A stretch of DNA of 64,000 bases from an uncultured SAR86 cluster bacterium (GTDB lineage Bacteria; Pseudomonadota; Gammaproteobacteria; Magnimaribacterales; D2472): assembly GCA_902557645.1 (NCBI GenBank), contig CACEAP010000001.1, positions 248,001 through 312,000 on the forward strand, in the 5' to 3' direction. Positions 1 through 10,040 of the stretch are shown here, piece by piece; the stretch's first letter is position 1, and each line of letters opens with the position of its first letter. The notes beneath the pieces were generated by a model. The model saw nothing but the letters and a program-made list of their open reading frames with translations, did no database searches and was not told the DNA's origin. A program made the translations under genes and the position numbers.

Positions 1-969
1 ATATGGCTAAAAAGAGAAGACTTAAATCATACTGGCGCACATAAGATAAATAATACTGTTGGCCAGATTCTACTTGCCAAACATATGGGCAAAAAAAGAA
101 TTATTGCTGAGACTGGAGCAGGACAGCATGGAGTTGCTACAGCCACCGTTGCTGCAAGATTAGGACTTGAATGCCATATCTACATGGGATCTGAGGATGT
201 AAGAAGACAGTCACTAAATGTGTATAGAATTAAATTGTTAGGCGCGCATGTGCATCCAGTTGATTCAGGCTCAGCAACTCTTAAAGATGCTCTTAATGAA
301 GCGCTGCGCGATTGGGTAACTAATGTTGATGATACTTATTATATTATTGGAAGCGTTACAGGACCCCATCCATATCCTATGATTGTTAGAGACTTTAATG
401 CAGTAGTAGGTCAAGAAATTATTAAGCAATCGCAAGAATTATTTCAACAGCTACCCGATGCGGTTGTTGCCTGTGTTGGAGGTGGTTCAAATGCTATGGG
501 AGCTTTTTATCCATTTATCAATGAAAAAGACGTGAGATTAATAGGGGTTGAGGCTGGAGGTAAGGGCGTCGAGACAGGTGAACATGCTGCACCATTAAAT
601 GACGGTACTCCAGGAGTTTTACATGGAGCAAGAAGTTATTTAATGCAAGATGAAGCAGGACAGGTTAAAGATACTAAGTCTGTTTCTGCTGGATTAGACT
701 ACCCTGGTGTAGGTCCTGAACATTCATGGTTAAAAGATACTAACCGTGCTGAATATGTCGCTGTAAGTGATGATGAGGCTCTAGAAGCCTTCCATCAATT
801 AACTGAATTTGAAGGCATCATGCCAGCATTAGAAACAGCGCATGCTTTTGCTTATTTACCTAAATTGTTATCAGAATTAGATAACAAATCTAATATTGTT
901 GTAAATGTTTCTGGCAGAGGGGATAAGGACATCAATACAGTTGCTGAAATAGATGGAATTGAATTTTGA
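1..969 (+). CDS. trpB: Tryptophan synthase beta chain, cut at 5' end by window
   Basis: The beta subunit condenses indole, channelled from TrpA, with serine to give tryptophan, using PLP in the cytoplasm. The frame is open from base 1, so the start lies outside the window. 322 codons are visible, about 75 fewer than the usual ~400. The PLP-binding lysine is in the AHKINN motif (codon 43-45), and the glycine-rich phosphate loop GGGSNAMG is at 478-501. The stop overlaps the trpA start (966-969), which fits translational coupling. The internal ATG at 85 is not a real start because the conserved PLP motif lies upstream of it. Identity is secure. Confidence 0.97.
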   Translation: MWLKREDLNHTGAHKINNTVGQILLAKHMGKKRIIAETGAGQHGVATATVAARLGLECHIYMGSEDVRRQSLNVYRIKLLGAHVHPVDSGSATLKDALNEALRDWVTNVDDTYYIIGSVTGPHPYPMIVRDFNAVVGQEIIKQSQELFQQLPDAVVACVGGGSNAMGAFYPFINEKDVRLIGVEAGGKGVETGEHAAPLNDGTPGVLHGARSYLMQDEAGQVKDTKSVSAGLDYPGVGPEHSWLKDTNRAEYVAVSDDEALEAFHQLTEFEGIMPALETAHAFAYLPKLLSELDNKSNIVVNVSGRGDKDINTVAEIDGIEF

Positions 970-1751
970 ATAAACTTCAAGCTAAATTAACTGAACTCAA
1001 AACTAATAATAAAAAAGCCCTAGTTGCCTATTTGGTTGCTGGAGATCCTGATCTTGATTCAACTCTTGAGTTAATGCATTTATTTGTAAAATCAGGTGTT
1101 GATATTATAGAAATAGGGGTGCCTTTTACAGATCCAATAGCCGAGGGACCTATTATTCAAAAAGCTCATGATAGAGCACTAAAACTCAATATCTCTTTAG
1201 ATTTAATTATTGATATGGTTGTAGAATTTAGAAAAACCGATTCTGAAACACCTATAGTATTAATGGGTTATTTAAATACTTTTATTTCTTATTCTAAACT
1301 TCTAAATTCATCAGATGAGCTTGGTGTTGATGCAATTTTAGTTGTAGATATTCCTGGTGAGCTAAAATTAACCAACTACGGTATTACTAATTCTAATATT
1401 GATACTATTTCTCTCATCTCTCCAACAACTAGCAACGAAAGGATTCAACAAATTACTCAAAATAGCTCAGGGTTTATTTATTACGTAAATCTAAGAGGTG
1501 TTACCGGATCATCTAATTTAGATGTAAATGAAATAGAGAAAAATATTAACAAAATTCGTCAATATACAGATATACCCACACTTGCTGGTTTTGGTATTAA
1601 GTCACCTGAAGATGCCAAGATTCTTGCAAAGTCTGCTGATGGTGTTATTGTTGGTTCATCTATCGTAGAGATGATTGATAGTGCTAAAACTACAAAAGAT
1701 TTTAGTGAAATAGAAAACTATTTAAAGGATTTACATAAGGCAATTAATTAA
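966..1751 (+). CDS. trpA: Tryptophan synthase alpha chain
   Basis: TrpA cleaves indole-3-glycerol phosphate to indole and glyceraldehyde 3-phosphate and feeds indole to TrpB. The 261-residue product has normal length and the (beta/alpha)8 barrel signatures: [10 protein letters not shown] near residue 48, the glycine-rich [10 protein letters not shown] near 209 and [12 protein letters not shown] near 226. The catalytic Glu49 is present. The second catalytic acid, Asp60 in the Salmonella/E. coli enzyme, is Glu here (AEGPIIQ instead of ADGPTIQ; codon 1143-1145), a conservative change probably compatible with function. Translation starts at a TTG overlapping the trpB stop, and accD begins on the base after the trpA stop, so trpB-trpA-accD look like one transcript. 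Confidence 0.96.
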   Translation: MNKLQAKLTELKTNNKKALVAYLVAGDPDLDSTLELMHLFVKSGVDIIEIGVPFTDPIAEGPIIQKAHDRALKLNISLDLIIDMVVEFRKTDSETPIVLMGYLNTFISYSKLLNSSDELGVDAILVVDIPGELKLTNYGITNSNIDTISLISPTTSNERIQQITQNSSGFIYYVNLRGVTGSSNLDVNEIEKNINKIRQYTDIPTLAGFGIKSPEDAKILAKSADGVIVGSSIVEMIDSAKTTKDFSEIENYLKDLHKAIN

Positions 1752-2603
1752 ATGAACTGGTTAACAAGACTTATTCCAACAATTGGAATAAACACTGCAA
1801 CCAAAAAAAGCAAGGTACCAGATGGATTATGGATATCATGCCCTTCATGCGAATCTACTTTATATAAACCTGAATTAGAAAAATCACTCTATGTTTGTCC
1901 TAAATGCGATCATCATTTGCGTATTGGCGCTAGAACTAGGCTAGAGCAATTTTTAGATAATGCTGTATATAAAGAAATAGCGGCAGACTTAAAAAGCAAA
2001 GATCCTTTAAAATTTAAAGATACTAAATATTACTCATCAAGGGTAAAAGAAGCTATAAAAAATACAGGCGAAAATGAGGCTATTCTAATTGGCCAAGGTC
2101 ATTTAAAAGATATCCCAGTGGTCGTAGCTGCATTTGAATTTAGGTTTATGGGCGGCTCAATGGGTGGGGTTGTAGGTGAGAAATTTGTTGCAGGTATTAA
2201 TCAGGCGATTAAAGACAATGTACCTTTTGTATGTTTTTCAACAAGCGGAGGAGCCAGAATGCAAGAGTCTATGATTTCATTAATGCAAATGGGTAAAACT
2301 TCAGCAGCTATCCAAAAATTAAAAGCTAAAAGATTACCTTATATCTCCATTATGGTTGATCCTATTTTTGGCGGGGTTTCAGCAAGTTTAGCAATGCTTG
2401 GTGATATTAATATAGCTGAGCCTAAAGCTTATGTCGGTTTTGCAGGAAGAAGGGTTATCGAGGATACTGTAAGAGTTGAGCTTCCTGAAGATTTTCAAAA
2501 GGCAGAATTTCTGCTTGAACATGGAGCAATTGATATGATTGTGCACAGAAGTAATCTTCGCTCAAAAGTATCGGGACTACTTAAAAAATTATATAAAAAA
2601 TAA
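1752..2603 (+). CDS. accD: Acetyl-CoA carboxylase, carboxyltransferase beta subunit
   Basis: AccD pairs with AccA to form the carboxyltransferase that moves CO2 from biotin-BCCP to acetyl-CoA, giving malonyl-CoA for fatty-acid synthesis. The N-terminal zinc ribbon has cysteines 30, 33, 49 and 52 (CPSC and CPKC). It is followed by the crotonase-like carboxyltransferase domain with FSTSGGARMQE and the GGVSASLAMLGD loop. At 283 residues it is slightly shorter than E. coli AccD (304), mainly at the C terminus. It follows trpA without a gap and shares one base with the next gene. In many gammaproteobacteria folC comes next; here it does not. Confidence 0.97.
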   Translation: MNWLTRLIPTIGINTATKKSKVPDGLWISCPSCESTLYKPELEKSLYVCPKCDHHLRIGARTRLEQFLDNAVYKEIAADLKSKDPLKFKDTKYYSSRVKEAIKNTGENEAILIGQGHLKDIPVVVAAFEFRFMGGSMGGVVGEKFVAGINQAIKDNVPFVCFSTSGGARMQESMISLMQMGKTSAAIQKLKAKRLPYISIMVDPIFGGVSASLAMLGDINIAEPKAYVGFAGRRVIEDTVRVELPEDFQKAEFLLEHGAIDMIVHRSNLRSKVSGLLKKLYKK

Positions 2604-3085
2604 TGACTTACGAAAGATTTACAGGCATTTTGTTTTTAACATCAGTTTTGCTCTTCACCTTGCTCTACTTGCTTTCACCCCAACCTAAATACGCAAAACC
2701 ATTAACAGTTGAAATTCCTGACATTGAGCAGCCAGTTTTTGATACTTCATTAATAGCAGAATCTGTAGAGGATATTGATGCTAGTTTTGAATCTATTGAT
2801 GTGCCTAAGAATATAGGCAAAGAAGCAGCAGCCATTAAATTAGAAGATTTCTCAATGAGTCTATATAGGATTGGAATCTTCTCATCGTTTGAAAAAGCCT
2901 CTGAATTATTACTTAAGATTAATCAAAATGGATACATGGGTGAAATAAAGCCATTAAAAAATGATGCGAGTAAACATGCTGTTTATGTTATTTTCTTTTC
3001 AGAAGAGGAAATTAATAAAAATAAGAGTAAAATTGATGCTCTAGCTGGAATTGAAACAGGAGTCATAACACCATGGATGCCTTAG
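2603..3085 (+). CDS. dedD: SPOR-domain inner-membrane protein, DedD-like
   Basis: DedD-type proteins are anchored in the inner membrane and bind denuded septal peptidoglycan through a C-terminal SPOR domain, which helps recruit or stabilise the division machinery. This 160-residue protein has one N-terminal membrane helix (about residues 8-24), an acidic periplasmic linker and a SPOR-like segment from about 92 to 158 with the beta-alpha-beta-beta-alpha-beta pattern (SLYRIGIFSSFEKASELL, then a YMGEIKPL strand and a hydrophobic YVIFF strand). It is shorter than E. coli DedD (220). Assignment rests on the SPOR pattern and on its place between accD and cvpA. It overlaps cvpA by 13 bases. Confidence 0.85.
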   Translation: MTYERFTGILFLTSVLLFTLLYLLSPQPKYAKPLTVEIPDIEQPVFDTSLIAESVEDIDASFESIDVPKNIGKEAAAIKLEDFSMSLYRIGIFSSFEKASELLLKINQNGYMGEIKPLKNDASKHAVYVIFFSEEEINKNKSKIDALAGIETGVITPWMP

Positions 3086-3612
3086 GTTTAAATATTACAG
3101 ATTGGGCTATTCTAGTTATAGTAATAGCATCAGGTATTATTTCCTTATTTCGCGGTTTTACAAAAGAATTTTTATCATTATTTCTATGGGTTTTTTCATT
3201 CTTAGCAGCTATTAGTTTTGAGTATTTAGTTTCTCCTTTTATTGTTGATTACATAGGCAATCCTGAAATATCAAAAATTGGCGCATATATAGTTATTTTT
3301 GTTGCATCTATTTTTATAGGCGGCATTGTTATAAATATGATTAGTAAACTTATTAAGTGGTCAGGGGTTTCTGGTTTTGATAAGTTCCTAGGCGTCATCT
3401 TTGGAATGATGCGAGGGCTCATTGTTATTTTCGTAATATTTTTATTAATGCCTGCAGGCTTAAAAGATTCAGATTTAATGGGCAATTCAAAAATCTCACC
3501 TTTTATTGAAAAAATTGCACCAGAAATAGAAGCATATATTCGTGATTTATTAGATAATGAAGTTCTAGAGGAGGTTGAAGATTTAGTAATACCTCCCCAA
3601 GAGGAAGCCTAA
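3073..3612 (+). CDS. cvpA: CvpA family membrane protein
   Basis: CvpA is a small inner-membrane protein, named for colicin V production and linked to envelope homeostasis and bile or stress tolerance in enterics; its biochemical role is unknown. The 179-residue product has about four hydrophobic helices (residues ~10-27, 33-53, 68-88, 104-126) and the family features FRGFTKEFLSL near 26 and a C-terminal acidic tail. Its place directly upstream of purF is the classical gammaproteobacterial arrangement. Its ATG lies within the end of the SPOR gene, and its stop shares a base with the purF start (TAATG), so the three genes are probably translationally coupled. Confidence 0.92.
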   Translation: MDALGLNITDWAILVIVIASGIISLFRGFTKEFLSLFLWVFSFLAAISFEYLVSPFIVDYIGNPEISKIGAYIVIFVASIFIGGIVINMISKLIKWSGVSGFDKFLGVIFGMMRGLIVIFVIFLLMPAGLKDSDLMGNSKISPFIEKIAPEIEAYIRDLLDNEVLEEVEDLVIPPQEEA

Positions 3613-5105
3613 TGTGTGGAATAATTGGTATATCTGCTGAAGCTAATGTAGCTGGCGATATTTATGACGCTCTTCTCATGCTTCAACATCGCGGTCAAGA
3701 TTCAGCAGGTATGGTTGTTTGCGATGCTGAAGGTAAACTCAATTCAAGAAAATCTATCGGTTATGTTAGAGATGTTTTTGTTCAAAGACATATGGATAAA
3801 CTAGTGGGTAACTATGGAGTTGGGCATGTTAGATACCCAACAGCAGGCGGTGCTGGTAAGGAATTTGCACAACCTATGTATGTTAATTCACCATATGGTA
3901 TAAGTCTGGCACATAACGGTAATCTTACAAACTCAGAATCACTAGCCAATGAATTATTTCATGCTGAGATGCGACACTTAAATACAGACTCTGATTCTGA
4001 AGTCTTATTGAATATATTTGCACATGAGCTAGGAAAGCAGCGTGAAATATATCCCGAAGCTAGACATATTTTTAAAGCCATCAAGAAAACACATAGGCGT
4101 TGTGATGGTGCTTATGCTGTTATAGGTTTGATCACAGGTTTTGGGTTGGTTGCATTTAGAGATCCCAATGGTATTCGACCTCTGATAATAGGCATCAGAA
4201 AAGGTAAAACAAGAGATGAATACATGATTGCCTCAGAAAACGCTGCATTTACCTCATTAGGCTTTGAAACACTAAGAGACATTGAGCCAGGCGAAGCTAT
4301 TTTTATTGATAACAATGGCACGCTATTTACTCAGCAATGTGCTGAGACTTATCAGCAAAGACCATGTATTTTTGAATATGTTTATTTTTCTAGACCAGAC
4401 TCAACTTTAGATCAAATTTCAGTGTATAAATCTAGAATGAGAATGGGCAAGAAGCTTGCTAACAAAATAACTAAAATTAGACCTGATCATGATATAGATG
4501 TTGTTATTCCAATTCCTGATAGTTCTACAACTGCTGCACTTCAACTAGCTGATGAGTTAAAAATTCCCTACAGAGAGGGTTTTGTTAAGAATAGATATAT
4601 AGGAAGAACTTTTATCATGCCGCATCAAGAAGAAAGAAAAAAATCAGTTAGAAGAAAATTAAATATTCTTGATCTAGAGTTTAAAAATAAAAATGTATTG
4701 TTAGTAGATGATTCAATTGTCAGAGGTACTACTAGTAGGAAGATTATTGAAATGGCTAAGGAGGCGGGCGCTAAAAAAGTTTATTTTGCTTCTGCTGCAC
4801 CAGCTGTTAAATACCAAAATTTATATGGTATTGATATGCCAGCAACTAAAGAACTTATTGCTTCTAATAAAACTGATGAAGAAGTATGTCAAGAAATTGG
4901 TGCTGATTGGTTGATTTACCAAGATCTTGAAGATCTTATTGTTTCAGTCCAAGAGGGCAACCCCAGCATTAAAGAATTTGAATGTTCGGTATTTACTGGT
5001 GAATACATAACACATTTAAATGAAGGTTATTTAGAGAATTTAGAAAATACCAGAGACGATGATTCTAAGATAGTAAGAATAGAAGCTAGTCAGAATACTT
5101 CTTAA
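3612..5105 (+). CDS. purF: Amidophosphoribosyltransferase
   Basis: PurF makes phosphoribosylamine from PRPP and glutamine, the committed step of purine synthesis. The 497-residue protein (E. coli 505) starts MCGIIGI, so Cys2 becomes the N-terminal nucleophile of the class II glutamine amidotransferase domain once Met is removed. The PRPP site VLLVDDSIVRGTTS lies near residues 361-375 in the phosphoribosyltransferase half. It is the last gene of the trpBA-accD-dedD-cvpA-purF run. Its 3' end overlaps the tail of the convergent esterase gene by 20 bases, with no hairpin terminator visible between them. Confidence 0.97.
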   Translation: MCGIIGISAEANVAGDIYDALLMLQHRGQDSAGMVVCDAEGKLNSRKSIGYVRDVFVQRHMDKLVGNYGVGHVRYPTAGGAGKEFAQPMYVNSPYGISLAHNGNLTNSESLANELFHAEMRHLNTDSDSEVLLNIFAHELGKQREIYPEARHIFKAIKKTHRRCDGAYAVIGLITGFGLVAFRDPNGIRPLIIGIRKGKTRDEYMIASENAAFTSLGFETLRDIEPGEAIFIDNNGTLFTQQCAETYQQRPCIFEYVYFSRPDSTLDQISVYKSRMRMGKKLANKITKIRPDHDIDVVIPIPDSSTTAALQLADELKIPYREGFVKNRYIGRTFIMPHQEERKKSVRRKLNILDLEFKNKNVLLVDDSIVRGTTSRKIIEMAKEAGAKKVYFASAAPAVKYQNLYGIDMPATKELIASNKTDEEVCQEIGADWLIYQDLEDLIVSVQEGNPSIKEFECSVFTGEYITHLNEGYLENLENTRDDDSKIVRIEASQNTS

Positions 5106-6036
5106 AAAAATTCCAAATTTCTGCACTGGTGTCTATATCCATATTGCTTGAACTAAAATACCACCAACCCAAGGGACTTTCCCAGAAAGTGAATGGCGAT
5201 TTTAATAATGGCCAATCATGCCCGCCATTTTCAATAACATAAAACCAAACCTCATTGTCAGACATATCTGACCAGTATTTATGAAAAGTAATTGAGCTAT
5301 CATCATTTGGATTAATGTCACTAAATTTATAGGCATCATAAAGCTCTAAATTATTTTGCTTAACCCAAAAATCAATAATAGTTTGATTATCTGGATAAGG
5401 CCCCCAGCCATCCTTATCTGCCATATCTCCATCAAACAAAGTAACATCATCAGCATCACCATGAATTTCAAAAATAGGCATTGGCTTATTTGGCGAACAG
5501 TTTTCAATAGTTGTTTGCATCATAGTTCCTGCGATAGGAGCAACTGCAGTAAAAATATCTGAGGCATAGCAGGCTAAAAAGTAACTTAAATCACCACCAT
5601 TAGACATACCAGTTGCAAAAACATGATCTGAATTTATGTTGTATTCCTCAATCAGATTTGTAACTAGGGTTTTAATAAAATCAAGATCATCAACCTTCGA
5701 TGAGGCATGAAAGCTATAACCTACATTAAAAAAATTATTACCTCTAAGATCAGTTGTCCCTTGAGGATAAACTACAAGGAATTTTTCTTCATCAGCAATC
5801 TTATTCATGCCAGAATAAGCCATAATAATTTCTGCACTTGAAGTATAACCGTGAGCAACAATTACTAAAGGAGCATTTTTTGGTAAACCTTCTGGAACAT
5901 ACAAAAGATAATCTCTTTCTATTCCATTGTGCAGAAGACTTTGTTTAAGACTATTGGGTTGGTTTGAACCTGAGTTTAAAATCCAAAGACTTAATACAAA
6001 AATAATAATAAAAGAAACAATAAAAGCTCGCTTCAT
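5086..6036 (-). CDS. Secreted or membrane-anchored alpha/beta hydrolase, PHB-depolymerase/feruloyl-esterase like
   Basis: This is a 316-residue alpha/beta-hydrolase of the polyhydroxybutyrate depolymerase / LpqC / CE1-like esterase group. It has a hydrophobic N-terminal segment (about residues 3-21) that is a signal peptide or anchor, an oxyanion-region HGYTSS near 62, the nucleophile Ser145 in GMSNGG, a probable catalytic Asp194 in HGDADD and His273 in GGHDWP. The GGHDWP ending is typical of secreted PHB-depolymerase-like esterases; the true substrate cannot be read from the sequence. It starts 3 bases after the acnB stop on the same strand, so it is probably co-transcribed with aconitase, with no obvious functional link. 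Confidence 0.8.
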   Translation of the reverse strand: MKRAFIVSFIIIFVLSLWILNSGSNQPNSLKQSLLHNGIERDYLLYVPEGLPKNAPLVIVAHGYTSSAEIIMAYSGMNKIADEEKFLVVYPQGTTDLRGNNFFNVGYSFHASSKVDDLDFIKTLVTNLIEEYNINSDHVFATGMSNGGDLSYFLACYASDIFTAVAPIAGTMMQTTIENCSPNKPMPIFEIHGDADDVTLFDGDMADKDGWGPYPDNQTIIDFWVKQNNLELYDAYKFSDINPNDDSSITFHKYWSDMSDNEVWFYVIENGGHDWPLLKSPFTFWESPLGWWYFSSSNMDIDTSAEIWNFFKKYSD

Positions 6037-6039
6037 GTA

Positions 6040-8622
6040 TTAAGAAGGGCTCACAATATTAATTGCTGGAATATCCGCAGAATTAGCACTCGCAACATAA
6101 GTATCTATTTCATTAAAGTTAAGATATTTATATAAATCATCTGCTATAGGATTTATTTCTTCCATATACTTTTGATATTCTGCTGGTGTTGGTAATTTAC
6201 CTAAAATAGCTGCAATAGCTGAAAGTTCAGCAGAGGCTAGGAATACATTTGCTCCATCTCCTAATCTGTTAGGAAAGTTTCGAGTTGATGTTGATACCAC
6301 AGTCGAATTAGCTAGAACCCTAGCTTGATTTCCCATACATAATGAGCAGCCAGGAATTTCAGTTCTGGCACCAGAGGTTCCAAAGACATTATAAATACCT
6401 TCTTCCATAAGCTGCTTTTCATCCATTTTTGTTGGTGGTACAACCCAAAGTCTGGCCTTAGTTCCATTATATTTCTTTAAAAGATGACCAGCAGCTCTAA
6501 AATGACCAATATTTGTCATACATGAGCCTATAAAAACCTCTTCAATTTTAGTATCACAAACTTCTGATAAAGGCTTAATATCATCTGGATCATTTGGACA
6601 GGCTAAAAGTGGTTCTGTTATTTCATTTAAATCAATTTCAATTATTTCGGCATACTCAGCATCCGCATCTGGTTCAAGTAATTCAGGGTTTCTTATCCAT
6701 TCTTCCATTGCTTGCGCACGTCTTTCTAAAGTTTTTGGATCACCATAGCCACTTGCAATCATCCATCGCAGCATAACTATATTAGAATTAAGATATTCAA
6801 TAATCGGTTCTTTGTTTAATCTAACAGTACAACCAGAAGCAGATCTTTCTGCAGACGCATCTGATAGTTCAAAAGCTTGTTCAACTTTCATATCAGGCAA
6901 TCCTTCTATCTCAAGACATTTGCCTGAGAAGATATTTTTCTTGCCTTCTTTGGCAACTGTTAATAAGCCTTTTTGGATAGCTGCATATGGAATTGCATTT
7001 ACTAAATCTCTTAAGGTAATTCCAGGTTGCATTTCACCTTTAAATCTTACTAAAACAGATTCAGGCATATCTAAAGGCATAACCCCAAGTGTTGCTGCAA
7101 AAGCAACCAAGCCTGATCCAGCAGGGAAGCTTATACCAAGTGGGAAACGTGTATGACTATCACCTCCAGTTCCAACTCCATCGGGTAATAACATTCTATT
7201 AAGCCATGAGTGGATAATTCCATCACCTGGTTTCAGGGATACTCCACCTCTATTCATAATAAAATCAGGCAAGTTATGTTGAGTTTCTATATCTACTGGT
7301 TTTGGATAGGCAGCTGTATGACAAAAAGACTGCATTACCAGATCAGCAGAAAAACCTAAACATGCTAACTCTTTCAATTCATCTCTTGTCATAGGTCCAG
7401 TAGTATCTTGAGAGCCTACTGTGGTCATTCTAGGCTCACAATAAGTTCCAGGCCGAACACCATTAATACCACAAGCTTTACCAACCATTTTTTGTGCCAA
7501 GGTATAACCAGCTTTAGAGTTATCAGAATCATCTGGTCGTTGGAATATATGTGTTGGCTCTAAATCTAAAGCTTCTCTAGTTTTGTCAGTTAATTGCCTG
7601 CCTATAATTAATGGAATTCGACCATTAGCTCTAACTTCATCAAGCAATACATCTGTCTTTAGCTTAAAAGAAGTTATAACTTCACCTGAGTCAGCATCAG
7701 TTATTTGTCCTTTCATAGGTTCTAGAATAATTTCTTGCCCCATTGTTAGCTGTGAGACATCGCATTCAATGGGAAAAGCCCCTGAGTCCTCAAGGGTGTT
7801 AAAGAAAATTGGCGCTATTTTGCCACCAAAACAGTAACCACCTTCTTTTTTATTTGGTATGGCAGGAATATCATCACCCATATGCCAAAGAACTGAATTG
7901 GTTGCAGATTTTCTTGATGAGCCGGTGCCAACAACATCACCTACAAAAGCTAAAGGATTACCCTTTGCTTTTAATTCTTCAATTGTCTCAAGTGGCTTAT
8001 CTAAACCTTCACGAGGCATTTTGAACATTGCTAATGCGTGTAAAGGAATATCAGGCCTTGACCAGGCATCAGTAGCAGGAGATAGGTCATCAGTATTTAT
8101 CTCGCCAGGAACTTTATATACAGTAAGTTTTATTTGTTCAGGAACTTCAGGCTTATCGGTAAACCATTCACCTTCTGCCCATGAATCTATCACCTTCTTA
8201 GCATGAGGATTGGTTTTTGCTAACTCAAATACTTCATTAAAAGCATCAAATATTAATAGGGTTTTACTTAAAGCATTTGCAGCTTCATTACCTAACTCTT
8301 CAATTGATAAACATGCAATAAGTGGTTGTATATTATATCCACCAAGCATGGTACCTAATATTTGCACTGCCTCTAATTTACTAATATAAGGACTGGAAGC
8401 TTTTCCATTAGTAATATCTGCCAAAAAACCAGCCTTAACATAGGCAGACTGATCAACACCTGCAGGCACTCTTTCTTTTAAGAGCTCAAGCAGTAAGTCA
8501 CTTTCTGCATGATCTTTTTTAAGAAGATCAATGAGTTCAGCTGTCTGTTCAGCATCTAAAGGAAGCGGTGGTATATTTTGAGTAGCTCTTTCAGCTACAT
8601 GTGATTTGTATTCTTTAAGCAT
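6040..8622 (-). CDS. acnB: Aconitate hydratase B
   Basis: AcnB interconverts citrate and isocitrate in the TCA cycle and, by homology, may also act on 2-methylcitrate. The 860-residue protein has normal length for AcnB (E. coli 865) and the B-type order: an N-terminal HEAT-like domain, then the swivel domain 4, then domains 1-3. The three [4Fe-4S] ligands are Cys701 (SCMTNIGHF) and Cys759/Cys762 (GCSLCMGNQ). A GGAG sequence precedes the ATG. It is divergent from the DUF1289 gene, with 84 bases between them. Several long open frames antisense to it are codon-bias shadows. Confidence 0.97.
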   Translation of the reverse strand: MLKEYKSHVAERATQNIPPLPLDAEQTAELIDLLKKDHAESDLLLELLKERVPAGVDQSAYVKAGFLADITNGKASSPYISKLEAVQILGTMLGGYNIQPLIACLSIEELGNEAANALSKTLLIFDAFNEVFELAKTNPHAKKVIDSWAEGEWFTDKPEVPEQIKLTVYKVPGEINTDDLSPATDAWSRPDIPLHALAMFKMPREGLDKPLETIEELKAKGNPLAFVGDVVGTGSSRKSATNSVLWHMGDDIPAIPNKKEGGYCFGGKIAPIFFNTLEDSGAFPIECDVSQLTMGQEIILEPMKGQITDADSGEVITSFKLKTDVLLDEVRANGRIPLIIGRQLTDKTREALDLEPTHIFQRPDDSDNSKAGYTLAQKMVGKACGINGVRPGTYCEPRMTTVGSQDTTGPMTRDELKELACLGFSADLVMQSFCHTAAYPKPVDIETQHNLPDFIMNRGGVSLKPGDGIIHSWLNRMLLPDGVGTGGDSHTRFPLGISFPAGSGLVAFAATLGVMPLDMPESVLVRFKGEMQPGITLRDLVNAIPYAAIQKGLLTVAKEGKKNIFSGKCLEIEGLPDMKVEQAFELSDASAERSASGCTVRLNKEPIIEYLNSNIVMLRWMIASGYGDPKTLERRAQAMEEWIRNPELLEPDADAEYAEIIEIDLNEITEPLLACPNDPDDIKPLSEVCDTKIEEVFIGSCMTNIGHFRAAGHLLKKYNGTKARLWVVPPTKMDEKQLMEEGIYNVFGTSGARTEIPGCSLCMGNQARVLANSTVVSTSTRNFPNRLGDGANVFLASAELSAIAAILGKLPTPAEYQKYMEEINPIADDLYKYLNFNEIDTYVASANSADIPAINIVSPS

Positions 8623-8706
8623 ACGAGTCTCCGACGCTATTTTACTCCTCTAATGAAATACTAGCCACTAATCTAGTTAAAAATAAGGTATTATTTAAAA
8701 AATATT

Positions 8707-9144
8707 ATGTCTATGTCTCGATCAACAACTCCTTGTCTTGGAATATGCTCCACTACCTATGGTGATAGTGTTTGTAAGGGTTGTAAACGTTTTGTCCATG
8801 AAGTAATTGATTGGAACAAGTTTAATTCTAATGAAAAAGAATTGGTAAACACTCGCCTAGAAGAATTTAAGATAATTGTACTTAAAAACCGTTTTTTGGT
8901 TTCAGATCAAGATTTGCTTGCTGCAAAACTTAAAGAAAATGCTATTAGGTTTAACAATGCATTAGATCCTTTAACTTGGATTTTTGATTTATTACGCGCA
9001 TCTGGTACTCAAGAATTAGACCTAGATCAATTTGGTATAAAAACTCTTATAAGTGAAGCACTACCAACAATTAGAGAGCAAATTAACAAAGAATTTCTTG
9101 AGCTCTCTGAGGCTCATTACGATAGGTATTTTAAAAGGATTTAA
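8707..9144 (+). CDS. DUF1289-domain protein with C-terminal extension
   Basis: The first ~55 residues are a DUF1289 domain with four cysteines (Cys10, Cys14, Cys23, Cys26; pattern CLGIC then CKGC), probably binding zinc or a cluster. DUF1289 proteins are usually only 60-90 residues. This one has 145, with an unrecognised mostly helical C-terminal part containing many charged residues. Function is unknown for the family. The gene stands alone between divergent acnB and the convergent DUF1295 gene, and its stop is interlocked with that of the latter in a shared TTAA (9141-9144). Confidence 0.75.
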   Translation: MSMSRSTTPCLGICSTTYGDSVCKGCKRFVHEVIDWNKFNSNEKELVNTRLEEFKIIVLKNRFLVSDQDLLAAKLKENAIRFNNALDPLTWIFDLLRASGTQELDLDQFGIKTLISEALPTIREQINKEFLELSEAHYDRYFKRI

Positions 9145-10019
9145 TTGCTCTTAGGTGGCCACAAAAACAGCTGCGAGGTATTTTTCATATACTCAACATA
9201 ATCAGACCTTCTTGCAAGCGATCTATTATCCATCATCTTGCATGTTACCAAGGCAAACATAAGGTACATACTTAAAGGACAGATAAATAACCAACTCGGA
9301 GAACTGCCTGCACTTAAAGCCATAAAATATAAACCAAGCCAAAAAGAAACCTCACCTAAATAATTAGGATGACGTGAGTATTTCCATAAGCCTTCGCGCA
9401 TTGTAGTACCTTTATTATTTGGATTTTTAGCAAATGCATACATCTGTTTATCAGCAATAGTTTCTAATAAAACTGCAAAGACAGTGAAGCTACTTGCAAG
9501 ATACATTGCTAGATTAACCTCATTGGTTGGTACTGCCAAAACATAATAAATTGGGAGCAATGAAAGATTTACTTGGAATGTTGGAAAAATATGAATACCA
9601 AAAAAATCTATAAAGACAACTTTAGCTTTAGAACCTTTTTTTAGATTAACGTAACGGAAATCTTCTTCTATCAAACCTTCCCATTTTTTTGCCCAATTCC
9701 ATGTGAGCCGAAGTGACCAAAATAATACTGGAATAAGCACCAGTATTATTTTTTCATAGTCTATTGTTATAGATTCTGGCCAAAAGGCTAGATATATTGC
9801 AATTGGTGCAGGTGCTACAGACCAAAAAGGGTCATATAAGCTTGAATTTTTATATATAAGACTCCCAGCAAAAACTACACAAGTTGCTGCAAGATGCGCA
9901 ATAGATACTAGTATCCACTGATGAGTTGCAAGCGTTTGATTGGCTGCATAAATTCCTACAATAAAAGCTATTGTATAGAGCATGAAACAAATTAAGAGCC
10001 CTTGATATTTTGCATTCAT
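9141..10019 (-). CDS. DUF1295 membrane protein, steroid 5-alpha-reductase-like fold
   Basis: This 292-residue polytopic membrane protein belongs to the DUF1295 / steroid 5-alpha-reductase-like / isoprenylcysteine methyltransferase superfamily. The diagnostic C-terminal motif is WKYSRHPNYLGEVSFW near residue 218, preceded by about six hydrophobic helices and followed by two more. Relatives reduce enone double bonds or methylate prenylated substrates with NADPH or SAM; the reaction here is not known. It is the last gene of a three-gene minus-strand run (secreted protein, MAPEG, DUF1295), with 21 bases between MAPEG and it. Membrane-lipid or lipophile metabolism is a fair inference for the run. 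Confidence 0.82.
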   Translation of the reverse strand: MNAKYQGLLICFMLYTIAFIVGIYAANQTLATHQWILVSIAHLAATCVVFAGSLIYKNSSLYDPFWSVAPAPIAIYLAFWPESITIDYEKIILVLIPVLFWSLRLTWNWAKKWEGLIEEDFRYVNLKKGSKAKVVFIDFFGIHIFPTFQVNLSLLPIYYVLAVPTNEVNLAMYLASSFTVFAVLLETIADKQMYAFAKNPNNKGTTMREGLWKYSRHPNYLGEVSFWLGLYFMALSAGSSPSWLFICPLSMYLMFALVTCKMMDNRSLARRSDYVEYMKNTSQLFLWPPKSN

Positions 10020-10040
10020 AGTGAATAGACTTAGTTTAGT

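Noticed and set aside
6594-8206. Long open frames antisense to acnB
   Set aside because: They follow from codon bias in the aconitase gene, with no ribosome sites or recognisable products.
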